From the NCBI RefSeq assembly GCF_001905905.1, contig NZ_LIVT01000003.1:1-64000 (forward strand): a DNA stretch of 64,000 bases, given 5' to 3'. Below the pieces are notes generated by a model. That model was given only the letters and a program-made list of their open reading frames with translations. It was not told the DNA's origin and did not search any database. Origin of the DNA: Streptomyces sp. CB02366. Its GTDB lineage: Bacteria > Actinomycetota > Actinomycetes > Streptomycetales > Streptomycetaceae. Shown here piece after piece: positions 19,345 through 29,274 of this stretch; position 1 is the stretch's first letter, and each line of letters opens with the position of its first letter. The position numbers and the translations under genes are program-made.

Positions 19345-20430
19345 ATGCGCATGGTGAACGAACAGCATGGTCAGGAAGGCCCGGGCCCGGAGGGGAACCG
19401 GCAGGGCGCCGGCCCGTCCGCGCGGGCGGACTCCGACCCGCCCGAATCGCCCGCGAAGCTCGGCAAGGCGTCGTGGGGCGCGGTGCTGAAACGCACGATG
19501 AGCGAGTTCAAGCGGGACGAACTGACCGACCGGGCCGCGGCGCTGACGTACTACGGCATCCTGGCTCTGTTCCCGGCCCTGCTGGTCCTGGTCTCCCTCC
19601 TCGGCATCGCGGGCGAGGGGACCACCCGGACCGTTCTGGACAACATGCAGAAGCTCGCCCCGGGCGCCGCCCGTGACGTCCTCACCAATGCCGTGACCCA
19701 ACTGCAGTCCAGCAGCGGAACCGGCTGGGTCATGGCCGTCGTGGGCCTGCTGGCCGCGTTGTGGTCCGCGTCCGGCTACGTGGCCGCGTTCATCCGGACG
19801 TCGAACGCCGTGTACGACGTACCCGAAGGGCGTCCGGCCTGGAAGGTGCTCCCGGTCCGGGTCGGCCTGACGCTGGCACTGATGGTGCTGGCCTGTGCCA
19901 GCGCGCTGATCGTCGTACTGTCGGGGGGCATCGCCCGCCAGATCGGCACCGCCCTGGGCGTCGGCGACACGGCCATGACCGTCTGGTCGATCGCCAAATG
20001 GCCCGTCCTGGTGGTACTGGTGACCATCATGCTGGCGCTTCTGTACTGGGCGGCGCCGAACGCCAAGGGCCGGGGCTTCACCTTCGTCTCCCTGGGCAGC
20101 CTGCTGGCACTGCTGATCTGGATGGCGGCCTCCGCCGCCTTCGCCTTCTACGTCGCCAACTTCGGTTCCTACAACAAGACCTACGGCGCTCTGGCAGGCG
20201 TGATCATCTTCCTGGTCTGGCTGTGGATCACGAACCTGGCGATCCTGCTCGGATTGGAGTTCGACGCGGAAATGGCCCGGGAACGGGCGGTCGTCGGCGG
20301 ACACCCGCACACGGAGGAGCCGTACGTCGCCCCCCGCGACACCCGCAAGTGGACCGACGAGGACCGAAGGTCTATGGGCGACACCGGCCCCGCCGACCCC
20401 CGCTCGGACAGAAAGGACGACGGCGTCTGA
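19345..20430 (+). CDS. YihY/BrkB family membrane protein
   Basis: A 361-residue polytopic protein with about six membrane helices. Family motifs are RAAALTYYGILALFPALLVLVSLLG, the LWSASGYVAAFIRTSNAVYDV stretch, and SYNKTYGALAGVIIFLVWLWITNLAILLGLEFDAE near the C-terminus. It was once misnamed ribonuclease BN; the real function is unknown. The ATG at 19345 is chosen because GAGG lies seven bases upstream; an ATG at 19351 is also possible. It is 160 bp after DUF3618 and may have its own promoter or close the operon. Confidence 0.88.
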   Translation: MRMVNEQHGQEGPGPEGNRQGAGPSARADSDPPESPAKLGKASWGAVLKRTMSEFKRDELTDRAAALTYYGILALFPALLVLVSLLGIAGEGTTRTVLDNMQKLAPGAARDVLTNAVTQLQSSSGTGWVMAVVGLLAALWSASGYVAAFIRTSNAVYDVPEGRPAWKVLPVRVGLTLALMVLACASALIVVLSGGIARQIGTALGVGDTAMTVWSIAKWPVLVVLVTIMLALLYWAAPNAKGRGFTFVSLGSLLALLIWMAASAAFAFYVANFGSYNKTYGALAGVIIFLVWLWITNLAILLGLEFDAEMARERAVVGGHPHTEEPYVAPRDTRKWTDEDRRSMGDTGPADPRSDRKDDGV

Positions 20431-20437
20431 AACCGTC

Positions 20438-20462
20438 CGGCCCCTGACGCCCCGCGGGGCCG
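20438..20462 (+). terminator. hairpin after YihY gene
   Basis: Stem CGGCCCC / GGGGCCG, seven pairs, with an 11-base loop that can itself pair (GCCCC/GGGGC). It starts eight bases after the stop codon. Confidence 0.5.
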
Positions 20463-20481
20463 GGCCGGGCCCGACAGAAAT

Positions 20482-20495
20482 AAGGTCTAGACCTT
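20482..20495. promoter_or_regulatory. DasR-like dre palindrome
   Basis: The perfect 14-bp palindrome AAGGTCTAGACCTT contains the GGTCTAGACC core of the DasR operator of Streptomyces chitin/GlcNAc genes, but the outer bases do not match the consensus. No GlcNAc-related gene follows it now; Tn-A starts 300 bp downstream. Confidence 0.35.
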
Positions 20496-20796
20496 CCGGG
20501 GGCGGGTAAGCGGAGGAAGGGCCCCGGGGCGGCCCCCTGATGAAGTCCGGCCGGGCCGCCCTCCGGCAGGACACCCGCCCCGGGGCTTCACCATCCGCGA
20601 CCACCGCCACGGACCCCGACCGTCGGGCACCGCACCCGGGCAGCACGACCATCTGGCCCCGCTCCTCCACCAGGAGCGCCGACCCCGGCTCGCGGCGGTG
20701 TCTGCCCGCTCCGCCCTCCTCTCGCGTGAACGGCGCCTTCGTGTCAGTAACCTGCCCCGGTGAAACTCACGTTCGAGCGCGGCAGGCGCCCTCTAC

Positions 20797-20843
20797 GGCC
20801 CTGTCCTTCCGAAGCTGCCGCGAAGTGACAAGTAGCGCTCTGT
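20797..20843 (+). repeat. Tn-A left terminal inverted repeat
   Basis: Starts GGCCCTGTCC and ends CTCTGT. It pairs with 42221-42267 with two mismatches over 47 bp. The target duplication TCTAC lies directly outside. Confidence 0.92.
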
Positions 20844-20945
20844 AGCAAAGCGGGGGTGTGCTTGTCCGGGTTTTCGATCTTCTGGGGTAGCCGAGGGGGC
20901 GGTTCCGTGAGGTTGGTCCGGTCACGATGACCGGAGGGAGCGCGG

Positions 20946-22736
20946 GTGCGGCAGGACTGGGAGCCGGAAGACTTGATCGAGGTCTGGACCCTGCTGGAGG
21001 AAGACCAGGAGCGGCTGCGGAACAAGTCGGGGGCGAACCGGCTGGGGTTTGCGTTGTTGCTGAAGTTCTTCGAGGTGGAGGCCCGGTTCCCAGAGGATGC
21101 CGGGGAGATCCCGGTGCCCGCGGTGTCGTACGTGGCCCAGCAGGTGAAGGTGCCGGCCGAGGAGTGGGCCGCGTACGACTGGTCGGGGCGGGCGATCAAG
21201 CGGCACCGGGTGGAGATCCGGGGCGCGTTCGGGTTCCGGGAGTGCACCGCGGAGGACCAGGTCCAGCTCGCCGAGTGGCTGGCGGCGGAGCTGTGCGGGG
21301 TGGAGCTGAACCGGGACCGGCTGGCGGAGGCCGTGGTCGTGCGCTGCCGGGGGGATCGGATGGAGCCGCCGACGCCGGGACGCATTGCCCGCCTGGTGGG
21401 GTCGGCGGTGACCACCTTCGAGGAGCGGTTCTGTACGGCCACGGTGGGCCGGCTGTCGGCGGCGACCCGGTCCCGGCTGGACGACCTGGTGGCCGAGGAT
21501 GCCGGCGGGGAGGAGTCGGCGGGCGGCGGGGTGTCATTCTTCTCCGAGCTGAAGGCGGACCCGGGCGCGCTGGGGCTGGACAGTCTGCTGGCGGAGGTGA
21601 ACAAGCTCCAGCGGGTGCGTGCGCTGGAGCTGGCGCCGGAGCTGTTCGGGGACGTGTCGGAGAAGCTGGTGGCGGCGTGGCGGGCGCGGGCGTCGAAGGA
21701 GTACCCCTCGGACCTGCGGGCGGCAGCCGGGCCGGTGCGCTACACGCTGCTGGCCGCGCTGTGCCATGTGCGGCAGACGGAGATCACCGACTCGCTGGTG
21801 GAGCTGTTCATCCAGCTGGTGCAGCGGATCAACACGCGGGCGGAAAAGAAGGTCGAGGGCGAGTTCACCAAGGACCTCAAGCGGGTCCGCGGCAAGGAGG
21901 GGATCCTGCTGCGACTGGCGGAGGCCGCGGTCGCGGAGCCGGGCGGCACGGTCCGCAAGGTGATCTTCCCGGTGGCCGGGGAGTCCACGCTGAAGGCCCT
22001 GGCGGCGGAGGCCGCGGCGAACGAGGCCCGCTACCGGGCCCGGGTACGCACGGTGCTGCGGTCGTCGTACTCGGGGCACTGGCGGCGGATGCTCTCCCCA
22101 CTGCTGGGGGCGCTGGAGCTGAAGTGCAACAACACCGCCTACCGGCCGGTGATGGACGCCATCGACCTGCTGAAGCGGTACCTGGACCAGCCCATTGCCA
22201 AGGAGGGCGCGTTCTTCGACGAGTCGGAGAAGATCCCGCTGGCCGGGGTGGTGCGCGAGGAGTGGCGCAAGGCGGTGGTGGACGAGCGCGGCCGCGTCGA
22301 GCGCATCCCGTACGAGCTGTGCGTGCTGGTCAGCCTGCGGGACGCGCTGCGACGCCGGGAGATCTGGGTCCCGGGCGCGGGCCGGTGGCAGAACCCCGAG
22401 GACGACCTGCCCCCCGACTTCGAGGACAACCGCGATGTCCACTACGACGCGATCCGCCAGCCGCAGGACCCTGGGTCCTTCATCGGGGCCCTTCAGAAGC
22501 GGCTGCGGGAGGCCCTGACCCGGCTCGACACCGCGCTGGAGCTGGGTACCACGGGCGGCGTGGACATCGTCCGCAAGCACGGCGAGCCGTGGATCAAGGT
22601 CTCGCCGCTGGGCAAGCAGGCAGAGCCGGAGAACCTCGTCGCGCTGAAGGCGGAGATCGAACGCAGGTGGGGCACCATCGACCTGATCGACATCCTCAAG
22701 GAGGCCGGCCTTGGGGCACAGCGGTACAGCGGTTAA
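20946..22736 (+). pseudogene. tnpA: Tn-A Tn3-family transposase, N-terminal part (split by Tn-B)
   Basis: Residues 1-587 of a Tn3-family transposase, starting at GTG 20946 with GGAGGGAG upstream. The transposase sequence stops being native at 22705 (LIDILKEAG). The frame then reads through the Tn-B end to a stop at 22736. It holds the DNA-binding and dimerisation half (DUF4158-like start, NKSGANRLGFALLLKFF), but none of the catalytic residues, which lie 13 kb away at 35985-37236. Joining 22705 to 35985 keeps the frame exactly and regenerates [14 protein letters not shown], as expected for the family. Confidence 0.9.
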
Positions 22737-22757
22737 CGCTAAGCCGGTGATCATGGG
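22706..22757 (+). repeat. Tn-B left terminal inverted repeat
   Basis: 52 bp, identical to the reverse complement of 35928-35979. It begins CGGCCTTGGGG, and the first 30 bases match the Tn-C end at 27 positions. Confidence 0.94.
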
Positions 22758-22839
22758 CTTCTAGCACAGGTGATCGGTCTGGCACCGGGGTTCGGCGGAA
22801 GATCATTGAGCGGCTGCGGGCGTCGTTAGCGTCAGGTCC

Positions 22840-23589
22840 ATGCCAGTGGAGTTCTTGACCGATGAGCAGGCGGCTTCGTATGGGAAGTTCAACGAGGAGC
22901 CGACCCGGCCGGAGCTGGAGCGGTTCTTCTTCCTCGATGACGAGGACCGCAAGCTGGTCTCGAAGCGGCGCGGTGATCACAACCGGCTCGGGTTCGCCCT
23001 TCAGATGTGCACTGTGCGCTACATCGGCCGGTTCCTCCCGGACGACCCGTGGGACGTTCCGTGGGCGGTGGTGGAGTACCTCGGGGAGCAACTCGGCATC
23101 GAGGACGTCAGCTGCGTGAAGCAGTACACCGAGCGCAAGCCGACGGCGTACGAGCACGCGTGGGAGATCCGGGACGCGTACGAGTATCACGAGTACGACG
23201 ATGCGGAGTGGGGGCGGAAGTTCCGTACGTTCCTGCACGGGCGTGCCTGGACGCACGCCGAGGGGCCGGTGGCCCTGTTCAACCAGGCGGTGGGCTGGCT
23301 GCGCCGGCACCGGGTGCTGCTGCCGGGGGTGAGCGTGCTGGCCCGGAAGGTGTCGGAGGTGCGGGCGGTCGCGGAGAAGCGGCTGCACGCCACGGTCGCC
23401 AGGGCCGCGCACCGGGCGGACGCGGCGCTGCCTGGGGACCTGGTGGCCACCCTGGTGACACCGGAGGGTGCCCGGTTCTCGGAGCTGGAGCGGCTGCGCC
23501 GGCCGCCGACGCGGACGACGGGGACGACGGGGACGGCGTTCGCGCGGTCGCTCGGCCTCGGGGAACATCGGTACAGCGGTTATCGATGA
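22840..23589 (+). pseudogene. tnpA: Tn-B Tn3-family transposase, N-terminal part (split by Tn-C)
   Basis: Starts MPVEFLTDEQAASYGKFNEE at ATG 22840 and is native to 23552 (AFARS), after which the frame reads 37 bases into the Tn-C end before stopping. It is the DUF4158-type N-terminal domain and is closely related to the Tn-C enzyme over its whole length. The remainder is at 31245-33672. Exact joining of 23552 to 31245 gives 1046 codons in one frame plus a stop, two residues longer than the intact Tn-C transposase. The catalytic residues are in the other part, so this fragment is not an active enzyme. Confidence 0.92.
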
Positions 23590-23600
23590 GAATGATCATG
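23553..23600 (+). repeat. Tn-C left terminal inverted repeat
   Basis: Pairs with 31192-31239. The first 33 bp are identical, with three mismatches in the next 15. TCGCT lies directly outside. Confidence 0.92.
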
Positions 23601-23685
23601 ACCGTCTAGCACAGTGATCCACTTCGCCGCTGGGGTTCGGCGATACACCTCCGGGCCTGGTCCGGGGCTGGCTACGGTCCGGCTC

Positions 23686-26600
23686 GTGCCAGTGGAATTT
23701 CTGAGCGATGAGCAGGCCGAGGCGTACGGGACGTTCGCCGAGGAGCCGACGAGGCCCGAGCTGGAGCGGTTCTTCTTCCTGGACGACGTCGACCGCGACC
23801 TGATCGCCCTGCGGCGGACGGAGCATCACCGGCTTGGGTTCGCGCTCCAGATGTGCACGGTGCGGTACGTCGGCCTGTTCCTGGAGGATCCGCTCGCGGT
23901 GCCGTGGCCGGTGGTCGAGCACCTGGCCGTGCAGCTCGGCATCGAGGACCCCTCGTGCGTGAAGCGGTACACGGAGCGGCGTCAGACGCTGTACGACCAC
24001 GCGTGGGAGATCCGGGACGCCTACGGCTACCACCCCTACGAGGACGCCGAGTGGGGCCGTCGGTTCCGTACGTTCCTGCACGGGCGGGTGTGGACGCACG
24101 CAGAGGGCCCGAAGGCGCTGTTCGACCATGCGGTGGGCTGGCTGCGCCGTCACCGGGTCCTGCTGCCCGGGGTGTCCGTGCTGGCCCGGCAGGTGTCGGA
24201 GGCGCGGCAGGTCGCGGAGAAGCGTCTGCACGCCACGGTCGCGGGCGCTGCCCGCCGCGCCGACCCTGCGCTTCCCGGCGATCTGGTGGCGACGCTGAAG
24301 ACGCCGGAGGGCTCGCGGTTCTCGGAGCTGGAGCGGCTGCGCCGGCCACCGACGCGGACGACGGGCACGGCGTTCGCCCGCGCGCTGGAGCGGGTGGACG
24401 AGATCGGCGCGTACCGGCTCGGCAGGTTGAGGCTGTCGCAGATCCCGCCGAACCGGATGGCCGCTTTGGCCCGGTACGCGCTGGGGTCGAAGGCGCCGCT
24501 GCTGGAGCGGGCGGCGGAGCCGAAGCGCACGGCGATGCTTACCGCGGTGATGCGGCACCTGGAGGCGAAGGCGATCGACGAGGCCCTGGACCTGTTCCAG
24601 GTGCTGATGGCCACGCGGCTGCTGAACTCGGCGAAGCGCAAGACGGAGAAGGAGCGGCTGTCGACGCTGCCGCAGCTGGAGAAGGCGTCACGGGTGCTCG
24701 CGCGGGCGGCGAAGGTGCTGTTCGAGGAGCTGGAGCTGGTCGAGGAGCACCAGGCGGACCTGGACGTGGCCGCGCTGTGGGCGGCGGTGGAGGAGGTCGC
24801 CCCGCGCGCCGCCGTGATGAGCGCGGCGGCCACCGTGGTGACCCTGGTGCCCGAGGACGAGAACTCGGCCGAGGTCGCCATGCGGGCCGCGCTCGCGAAC
24901 CGGTACGCCACAGTGCGCCCGTTCCTCGCGCTGCTGGGCGAGTCGAAGGCCCTGGACGCGGCGAGTGCCGGGAAGCGGGTCCTGGCCGGGGTGCGCGGTC
25001 TTCCGGCGCTGGCCCGGCGGAAGGTGGGTATCAAGCCGCTGCTGCCGCGCGAGGTGGACGACAAGCTGGTGCCGCCGGCGTGGCGCAAGGCGGTGTACGC
25101 CAACCCCGACCTGCCGCAGGGCGCGGTGGACCGGGACGCGTACGTGGTGTGCGTGCTGGAGCAGCTGCACCGGGCTCTGAACAACCGCGACGTGTTCGCC
25201 TCGCCCTCGCACCGCTGGTCCAACCCCCGGGCCCGCCTGCTGGACGGGCCCGACTGGGACGCGGTCGAGGAGGACGTCCTGGCGGCCCTGAGCCTGGACA
25301 TGCCCGTCACCGAGCATCTGGCGGAGCTGGTGCGGGGCCTGGACGCCGGATGGAAGCAGCTCGCCGAACGTCTTCAGGAGGCGGGGCCGGCGGCGAAGGT
25401 CTCCATCGAGGTGCAGGACGACGGGCGGGTGAAGCTGAACGTCGACAAGCTCGGCGCGCTCGGTGAGCCGAAGTCCCTGACCTGGCTGCGGCAGCGGGTC
25501 GAGAAGATGCTCCCGAAGATCGACCTGCCGGACCTGCTGTTCGAGGTGAACGCCTGGACCGGGTTCCTCGACGCCTTCGTCCACCTCGGCGACGGCACCA
25601 CCCGGATGAAGGACCTGCCCACCTCGGTGGTCGCGCTGCTGGTGTCCGAGGCGTGCAACATCGGCCTGGCCCCGGTGGTCAACCCCGGCTACGAGGCCCT
25701 GACCCGGGCCCGGCTCGTGCACGTCGACCAGTACTACCTGCGCACCGACACCATCGCCGCCGCGAACGCGCGGCTGATCACCGCTCAGGCCGGCATCCCG
25801 ATCGTGCGCTACTGGGGCGAGGGACTGCTGGCCTCGGTGGACGGGCTGCGCTTCCAGGTGCCGGTGCGCACCATCAACGCCGCCCCGTCGCCGAAGTACT
25901 TCGGGTTCAAGCGGGGCATCACCTGGCTCAACGCGGTCAACGATCAGGTCGCGGGCATCGGGCAGATGGTCGTGCCCGGCACCCCGCGCGACTCCCTGCA
26001 CATCCTGGACGCGCTGCTGAACCTGGACGGCGGGGTGAAGCCGGAGATGGTGGCGACCGACAACGCCTCGTATTCCGACATGGTGTTCGGCCTGTTCAAG
26101 ATCCTCGGCTACAACTTCAGCCCGCGGTTCCGCGACCTGGACGACCAGCGGTTCTGGCGGGCCACGATGCCCGGCGTCGAGACCGGCACGTACGGCGCGG
26201 TGGAGGACCTGGCCCGCAACCGGGTGAACCTGAACAAGGTGATCACGCACTGGCCGGACATGCTGAAGGTCGCCGGTTCCCTGGTCACCAACCAGGTCCG
26301 CGCCTACGACCTGCTGCGCATGTTCGGGCGCGACGGGCGGCCGACTCCGCTCGGGGCGGCGTTCGCCGAGTACGGGCGGATCGCCAAGACCGAGCACCTG
26401 CTGCGCGTGGTCGACCCGGTGGACGACACCTACCGCCGGCAGATGAACCGGCAGCTCACCGTGCAGGAGTCCCGCCACAAACTCGCCCGGGACGTGTGCC
26501 ACGGCAAGCGCGGCACCATCCACCAGGCGTACCGGGACGGGATGGAGGACCAGCTCGGCGCGCTCGGCCTGGTCCTCAACGCCATCGTGCTCTGGACGAC

Positions 26601-26820
26601 GAAGTACATCGACGCGGCCGTCGCCCAGCTCCGCGCCGAGGGCCATGAACTGCGGGACGAGGACATCGCCCGCCTGTCCCCGCTCAAGCACCGCAACCTG
26701 AACCTGCTCGGCCGCTACAGCTTCACCGCCCAGGTCCCTGCCTCCGGCGCCCTGCGCCCGCTGCGCGACCCGGACGCGCTGGAGCTGGACGAGGACGATG
26801 ACGGCGGTGGCCAGGAGTGA
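23686..26820 (+). CDS. tnpA: Tn-C transposase, Tn3 family
   Basis: An intact 1044-residue Tn3-family transposase from GTG 23686, the position equivalent to the ATG of the Tn-B copy. The N-terminal DUF4158 domain (PVEFLSDEQAEAYGTFAEEP) covers about residues 1-165. The RNase-H-like catalytic domain occupies the C-terminal 450 residues, with acidic residues at Asp719 (ASVDGLRF), Asp792 (VATDNASYSD) and Glu928 (VQESRHKLARD), spaced as in Tn3 TnpA. It should cut the element's ends and make a cointegrate with a 5-bp target duplication. It is the only one of the three transposases here that is uninterrupted. It is followed after 64 bp by the convergent cargo genes. Confidence 0.95.
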   Translation: MPVEFLSDEQAEAYGTFAEEPTRPELERFFFLDDVDRDLIALRRTEHHRLGFALQMCTVRYVGLFLEDPLAVPWPVVEHLAVQLGIEDPSCVKRYTERRQTLYDHAWEIRDAYGYHPYEDAEWGRRFRTFLHGRVWTHAEGPKALFDHAVGWLRRHRVLLPGVSVLARQVSEARQVAEKRLHATVAGAARRADPALPGDLVATLKTPEGSRFSELERLRRPPTRTTGTAFARALERVDEIGAYRLGRLRLSQIPPNRMAALARYALGSKAPLLERAAEPKRTAMLTAVMRHLEAKAIDEALDLFQVLMATRLLNSAKRKTEKERLSTLPQLEKASRVLARAAKVLFEELELVEEHQADLDVAALWAAVEEVAPRAAVMSAAATVVTLVPEDENSAEVAMRAALANRYATVRPFLALLGESKALDAASAGKRVLAGVRGLPALARRKVGIKPLLPREVDDKLVPPAWRKAVYANPDLPQGAVDRDAYVVCVLEQLHRALNNRDVFASPSHRWSNPRARLLDGPDWDAVEEDVLAALSLDMPVTEHLAELVRGLDAGWKQLAERLQEAGPAAKVSIEVQDDGRVKLNVDKLGALGEPKSLTWLRQRVEKMLPKIDLPDLLFEVNAWTGFLDAFVHLGDGTTRMKDLPTSVVALLVSEACNIGLAPVVNPGYEALTRARLVHVDQYYLRTDTIAAANARLITAQAGIPIVRYWGEGLLASVDGLRFQVPVRTINAAPSPKYFGFKRGITWLNAVNDQVAGIGQMVVPGTPRDSLHILDALLNLDGGVKPEMVATDNASYSDMVFGLFKILGYNFSPRFRDLDDQRFWRATMPGVETGTYGAVEDLARNRVNLNKVITHWPDMLKVAGSLVTNQVRAYDLLRMFGRDGRPTPLGAAFAEYGRIAKTEHLLRVVDPVDDTYRRQMNRQLTVQESRHKLARDVCHGKRGTIHQAYRDGMEDQLGALGLVLNAIVLWTTKYIDAAVAQLRAEGHELRDEDIARLSPLKHRNLNLLGRYSFTAQVPASGALRPLRDPDALELDEDDDGGGQE

Positions 26821-26884
26821 GCACCGAGGCCCGAGCGAGGTGCTGTTCAGCCCGCGCTGCCACTGGGATGCCGGGGGCGTGGTG

Positions 26885-27592
26885 TCAGAGTGTGACCTGC
26901 GGGTGTGCGGGGCTGAGGTAGTGGACGGTGCTCTGGGCGGAGTGTTCGGTGAGCAGGACCTGCAGTTCGTCGGCGGCGGTGGTCAGGAGGTGGCCGTCGC
27001 GGCTGGCGTGGAGGGTTTCGAGGACGAAGGCGACGTGGGTGGAGTCTTCGGTGACGCGGGTGCGGTGGGCGTCGCGGTGGTTCCAGTGCCGGGTGAGGAC
27101 GTCGGTTGTGTCGGTGTAGATGATCTCGCCGGGCTTGGGGCTTTCGGTGGTGTCGGGTTCGCCGAGCGGGGTGAAGGTCTCGGTGCCTTCGGCGTAGCGG
27201 ATCTCGACGTCGCCGGTGACGTGGTCGAGGTCGAAGGCGCCGGCGGGCAGGCCGCGGCGTACGGAGACGGTGTTGTAGGAGTCGACGGCCGGGTTGATCC
27301 GGGGCAGGGTGCCCTTCTTCGCCAGGCGGCGGCCCAGGGCGTCGACGCTGGGCCGGATGCGGCGAGGGTTGGTGCCGAAGGAGCGGTAGGCGGTGTGCCA
27401 CGCCTCGATGCGGGGGTCGCTCTCGTCGGCGGGGGACCAGGTGCCGGAGGCGAGATCCTGCTCCAAGTCCTCCACGGCGGCGGCGGTGTGGGGCCAGGAC
27501 TCGCGGGCGTTCAGGCCGGTGGCGGTGACGACGGCGATGAGGGTGTCGGGGAAGGCGTCGGCGACGGCGGGGCTGATGCGGAAGGCGGTCAT
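26885..27592 (-). CDS. B3/4 (PheRS-beta editing-like) domain protein
   Basis: A 235-residue stand-alone protein with a B3/B4 domain. In phenylalanyl-tRNA synthetase this fold clears Tyr-tRNA(Phe); in free-standing proteins the substrate is mostly unknown. Recognisable stretches are YRSFGTNPRRIRPSVDALGRRL, LPRINPAVDSYNTVSVRRGLPAGAFDLD and PGEIIYTD, followed by HRTRVTEDSTHVAFVLE. The ATG at 27592 is used. It is last of three minus-strand genes (gap 40 bp) inside Tn-C. I infer that it could hydrolyse or sense an unusual aminoacyl compound handled by the same operon; nothing in the sequence proves this. Confidence 0.85.
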   Translation of the reverse strand: MTAFRISPAVADAFPDTLIAVVTATGLNARESWPHTAAAVEDLEQDLASGTWSPADESDPRIEAWHTAYRSFGTNPRRIRPSVDALGRRLAKKGTLPRINPAVDSYNTVSVRRGLPAGAFDLDHVTGDVEIRYAEGTETFTPLGEPDTTESPKPGEIIYTDTTDVLTRHWNHRDAHRTRVTEDSTHVAFVLETLHASRDGHLLTTAADELQVLLTEHSAQSTVHYLSPAHPQVTL

Positions 27593-27632
27593 CGTGGGAG
27601 CAGTTCCGTTCGGTGATCGGGCCGGGGGATGG

Positions 27633-28280
27633 TCAGGGCTTCCAGGTGCCGATGCGGTCCAGGCGGCGGAGCTGCTGGGCCGCGGTGGGTGCGTCCAGGG
27701 CGGTGCCGCGTTCGGTGAGCCGACGGGCGGTGTCGGTGCGCTGTTCGGCGGGTTTGTGGTCGTCGTACTTGAACTTGGCGCGGACCTCGGTGACGTCGAG
27801 GCGCAGGCCGCGGATGCCGGGCAGCATCCGCCCGTAGGGGGGCTGGTCTATTTCGATGGGGGCGTGGTCGCCGTCGGGCTGGAAGTGGGCCATCTGGCGG
27901 CGCAGCAGTTCGACCTTGGCCTCGGGTTCGTCGACGATGGTGGCCTGGCAGGTGAACTGGACGGCGGCGTAGTAGCTGGTAGGGACGCCATCGTTGGGCG
28001 GGACGTCGGGCTTGGCGCGCCAGGGTCCGGGAATGAAGGCGTAGTCACCGGTGACGGTGAAGGCGACGTTCGGGTCGACCTCGATCGTCTTCCAGACGGG
28101 GTTGGGGCGGGCGAGGTGGATCAGCAGGGCGGTGCCGTCGACGGTGAAGTGGGTGGGCACGGTGATCGGTGCGTGTCCGAGCAGGCCGTTGACGCTGAGG
28201 ATGCCGAAGTCGTGGCCGTCCGCGATCCAGGTCTGCCATTCGGCGTCGTCCAGGGCGGCGTCCCAGGGCTGGATGAACAT
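27633..28280 (-). CDS. FMN-binding PaiB-like protein
   Basis: A 215-residue member of the "FMN-binding negative transcriptional regulator" family (PaiB, split-barrel flavin fold). The start is MFIQPWDAALDDAEWQTWIADGHDFGILSV, with ALLIHLARPNPVWKTI and PTSYYAAVQFTCQA corresponding to family flavin-site and dimer regions. Despite the family name there is no obvious HTH; many members are probably small flavoenzymes or degradation factors. The ATG at 28280 has GAAAGGAG before it. It is in the middle of the EamA-PaiB-B3/4 operon (35 and 40 bp gaps), so a shared metabolic or detoxification task is likely. Confidence 0.85.
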   Translation of the reverse strand: MFIQPWDAALDDAEWQTWIADGHDFGILSVNGLLGHAPITVPTHFTVDGTALLIHLARPNPVWKTIEVDPNVAFTVTGDYAFIPGPWRAKPDVPPNDGVPTSYYAAVQFTCQATIVDEPEAKVELLRRQMAHFQPDGDHAPIEIDQPPYGRMLPGIRGLRLDVTEVRAKFKYDDHKPAEQRTDTARRLTERGTALDAPTAAQQLRRLDRIGTWKP

Positions 28281-28315
28281 CGCCGGGCTCCTTTCAGAGG
28301 TACGGGGGTGCGGGG

Positions 28316-29152
28316 TCAGGTGAGAGCGAGGAGGCTGACGGCGACGGCGGCGGCGCCCAGCCCGATCAGCTGGCCGCGGTGGATGCGCTCGGAAAGGACG
28401 CTGCGGGCGAGCAGGACGGTGCCTGCTGGATACAGGGCGGTGATCACAGCGACGACGGCCAGGTCGCCGCTGCGGGCGGCGAGCAGGAACAGCAGGTTGG
28501 CCACCGAGTCCAGCACACCGGCCGCAGCCGAGATCCCGTAGGCGGGCTTCTCCGCGCCCAGGCGGCGGAACATCACTCCGGCGGCGGCCAGGGTGACGGC
28601 GGAGGAGACGGCGCGGCCGACGATCAGCGGGCCGACGCCGCTGTCGGAGGGTGCCTGGTGCAGGAAGACCAGCTGCAAGGCGATCGCGGCGCCGGCGCCG
28701 AAAGCCAGCAGCAGCGCGGTACGCGAGGGGCGGGCCGACTTCGCGCCGTGCCCGGCGCTGACCAGCACCACCGCCGCCAGCGCCAGAGGCAGGCCGATCA
28801 GCCCGGCCAGGCCCAGGTGCTCACCCTGCACCAGACCGACGCCCACCGGCAGCATCGCCGAGATGAGCGCGGTGATCGGGGAGAGCACGTTCATCGGCCC
28901 GATCGCCAGGGTCTTGTAGAGCAGGGCGAACGCGGCGGCCGACGCGACGCCGGAGGCAGCGCCCCACGCGAGAGTGGCCGGAGCGAAGGAAGCGCCGAGG
29001 AAGGGCCACAGCAGCAGCTCGACGGTGAGCGAGGCCGGGGCGGCGACCATCACGGTACGCAGGACGTGGGCCTTACGGGCACCAAGGCCGCCGAGGAAGT
29101 CGGCACATCCATACGCCAGGGAACTGCCCAGGGCCAGCAGCAGAGCGATCAC
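28316..29152 (-). CDS. EamA/DMT-family transporter
   Basis: A drug/metabolite-superfamily exporter with ten hydrophobic helices in two repeated halves (GSSLAYGCADFLGGLGARKA at the start, AAAGVLDSVANLLFLLAARSGDLAVVAVI in the second half). The GTG at 29152 is chosen because helix 1 begins there. A weak AGGGAT lies upstream, and an in-frame extension to 29197 is possible. It is first of the three cargo genes and is read divergently from the XRE-cupin regulator 120 bp away. DMT members often export amino acids or their analogues, which would fit the B3/4 partner; the substrate is unproven. Confidence 0.87.
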   Translation of the reverse strand: MIALLLALGSSLAYGCADFLGGLGARKAHVLRTVMVAAPASLTVELLLWPFLGASFAPATLAWGAASGVASAAAFALLYKTLAIGPMNVLSPITALISAMLPVGVGLVQGEHLGLAGLIGLPLALAAVVLVSAGHGAKSARPSRTALLLAFGAGAAIALQLVFLHQAPSDSGVGPLIVGRAVSSAVTLAAAGVMFRRLGAEKPAYGISAAAGVLDSVANLLFLLAARSGDLAVVAVITALYPAGTVLLARSVLSERIHRGQLIGLGAAAVAVSLLALT

Positions 29153-29274
29153 AGGTGGTACATCCCTTACTATCAATGGAACGACTCCACCGTACAACGC
29201 ACCGACCGAAAATCGTCAACCGAATGACCGCATGGAACAGTGCAGTGAACTACCCACTTGGAGGGGTGATAGCG

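Larger units (their letters stand above)
20431..20796. other. left flank of Tn-A, no recognised gene
   Basis: A 366-bp stretch with a terminator, the palindrome at 20482-20495, and a GTG frame starting at 20760 that is cut by Tn-A at its target site (TCTAC, 20792-20796) and would have continued at 42273. No family was recognised. Confidence 0.5.
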
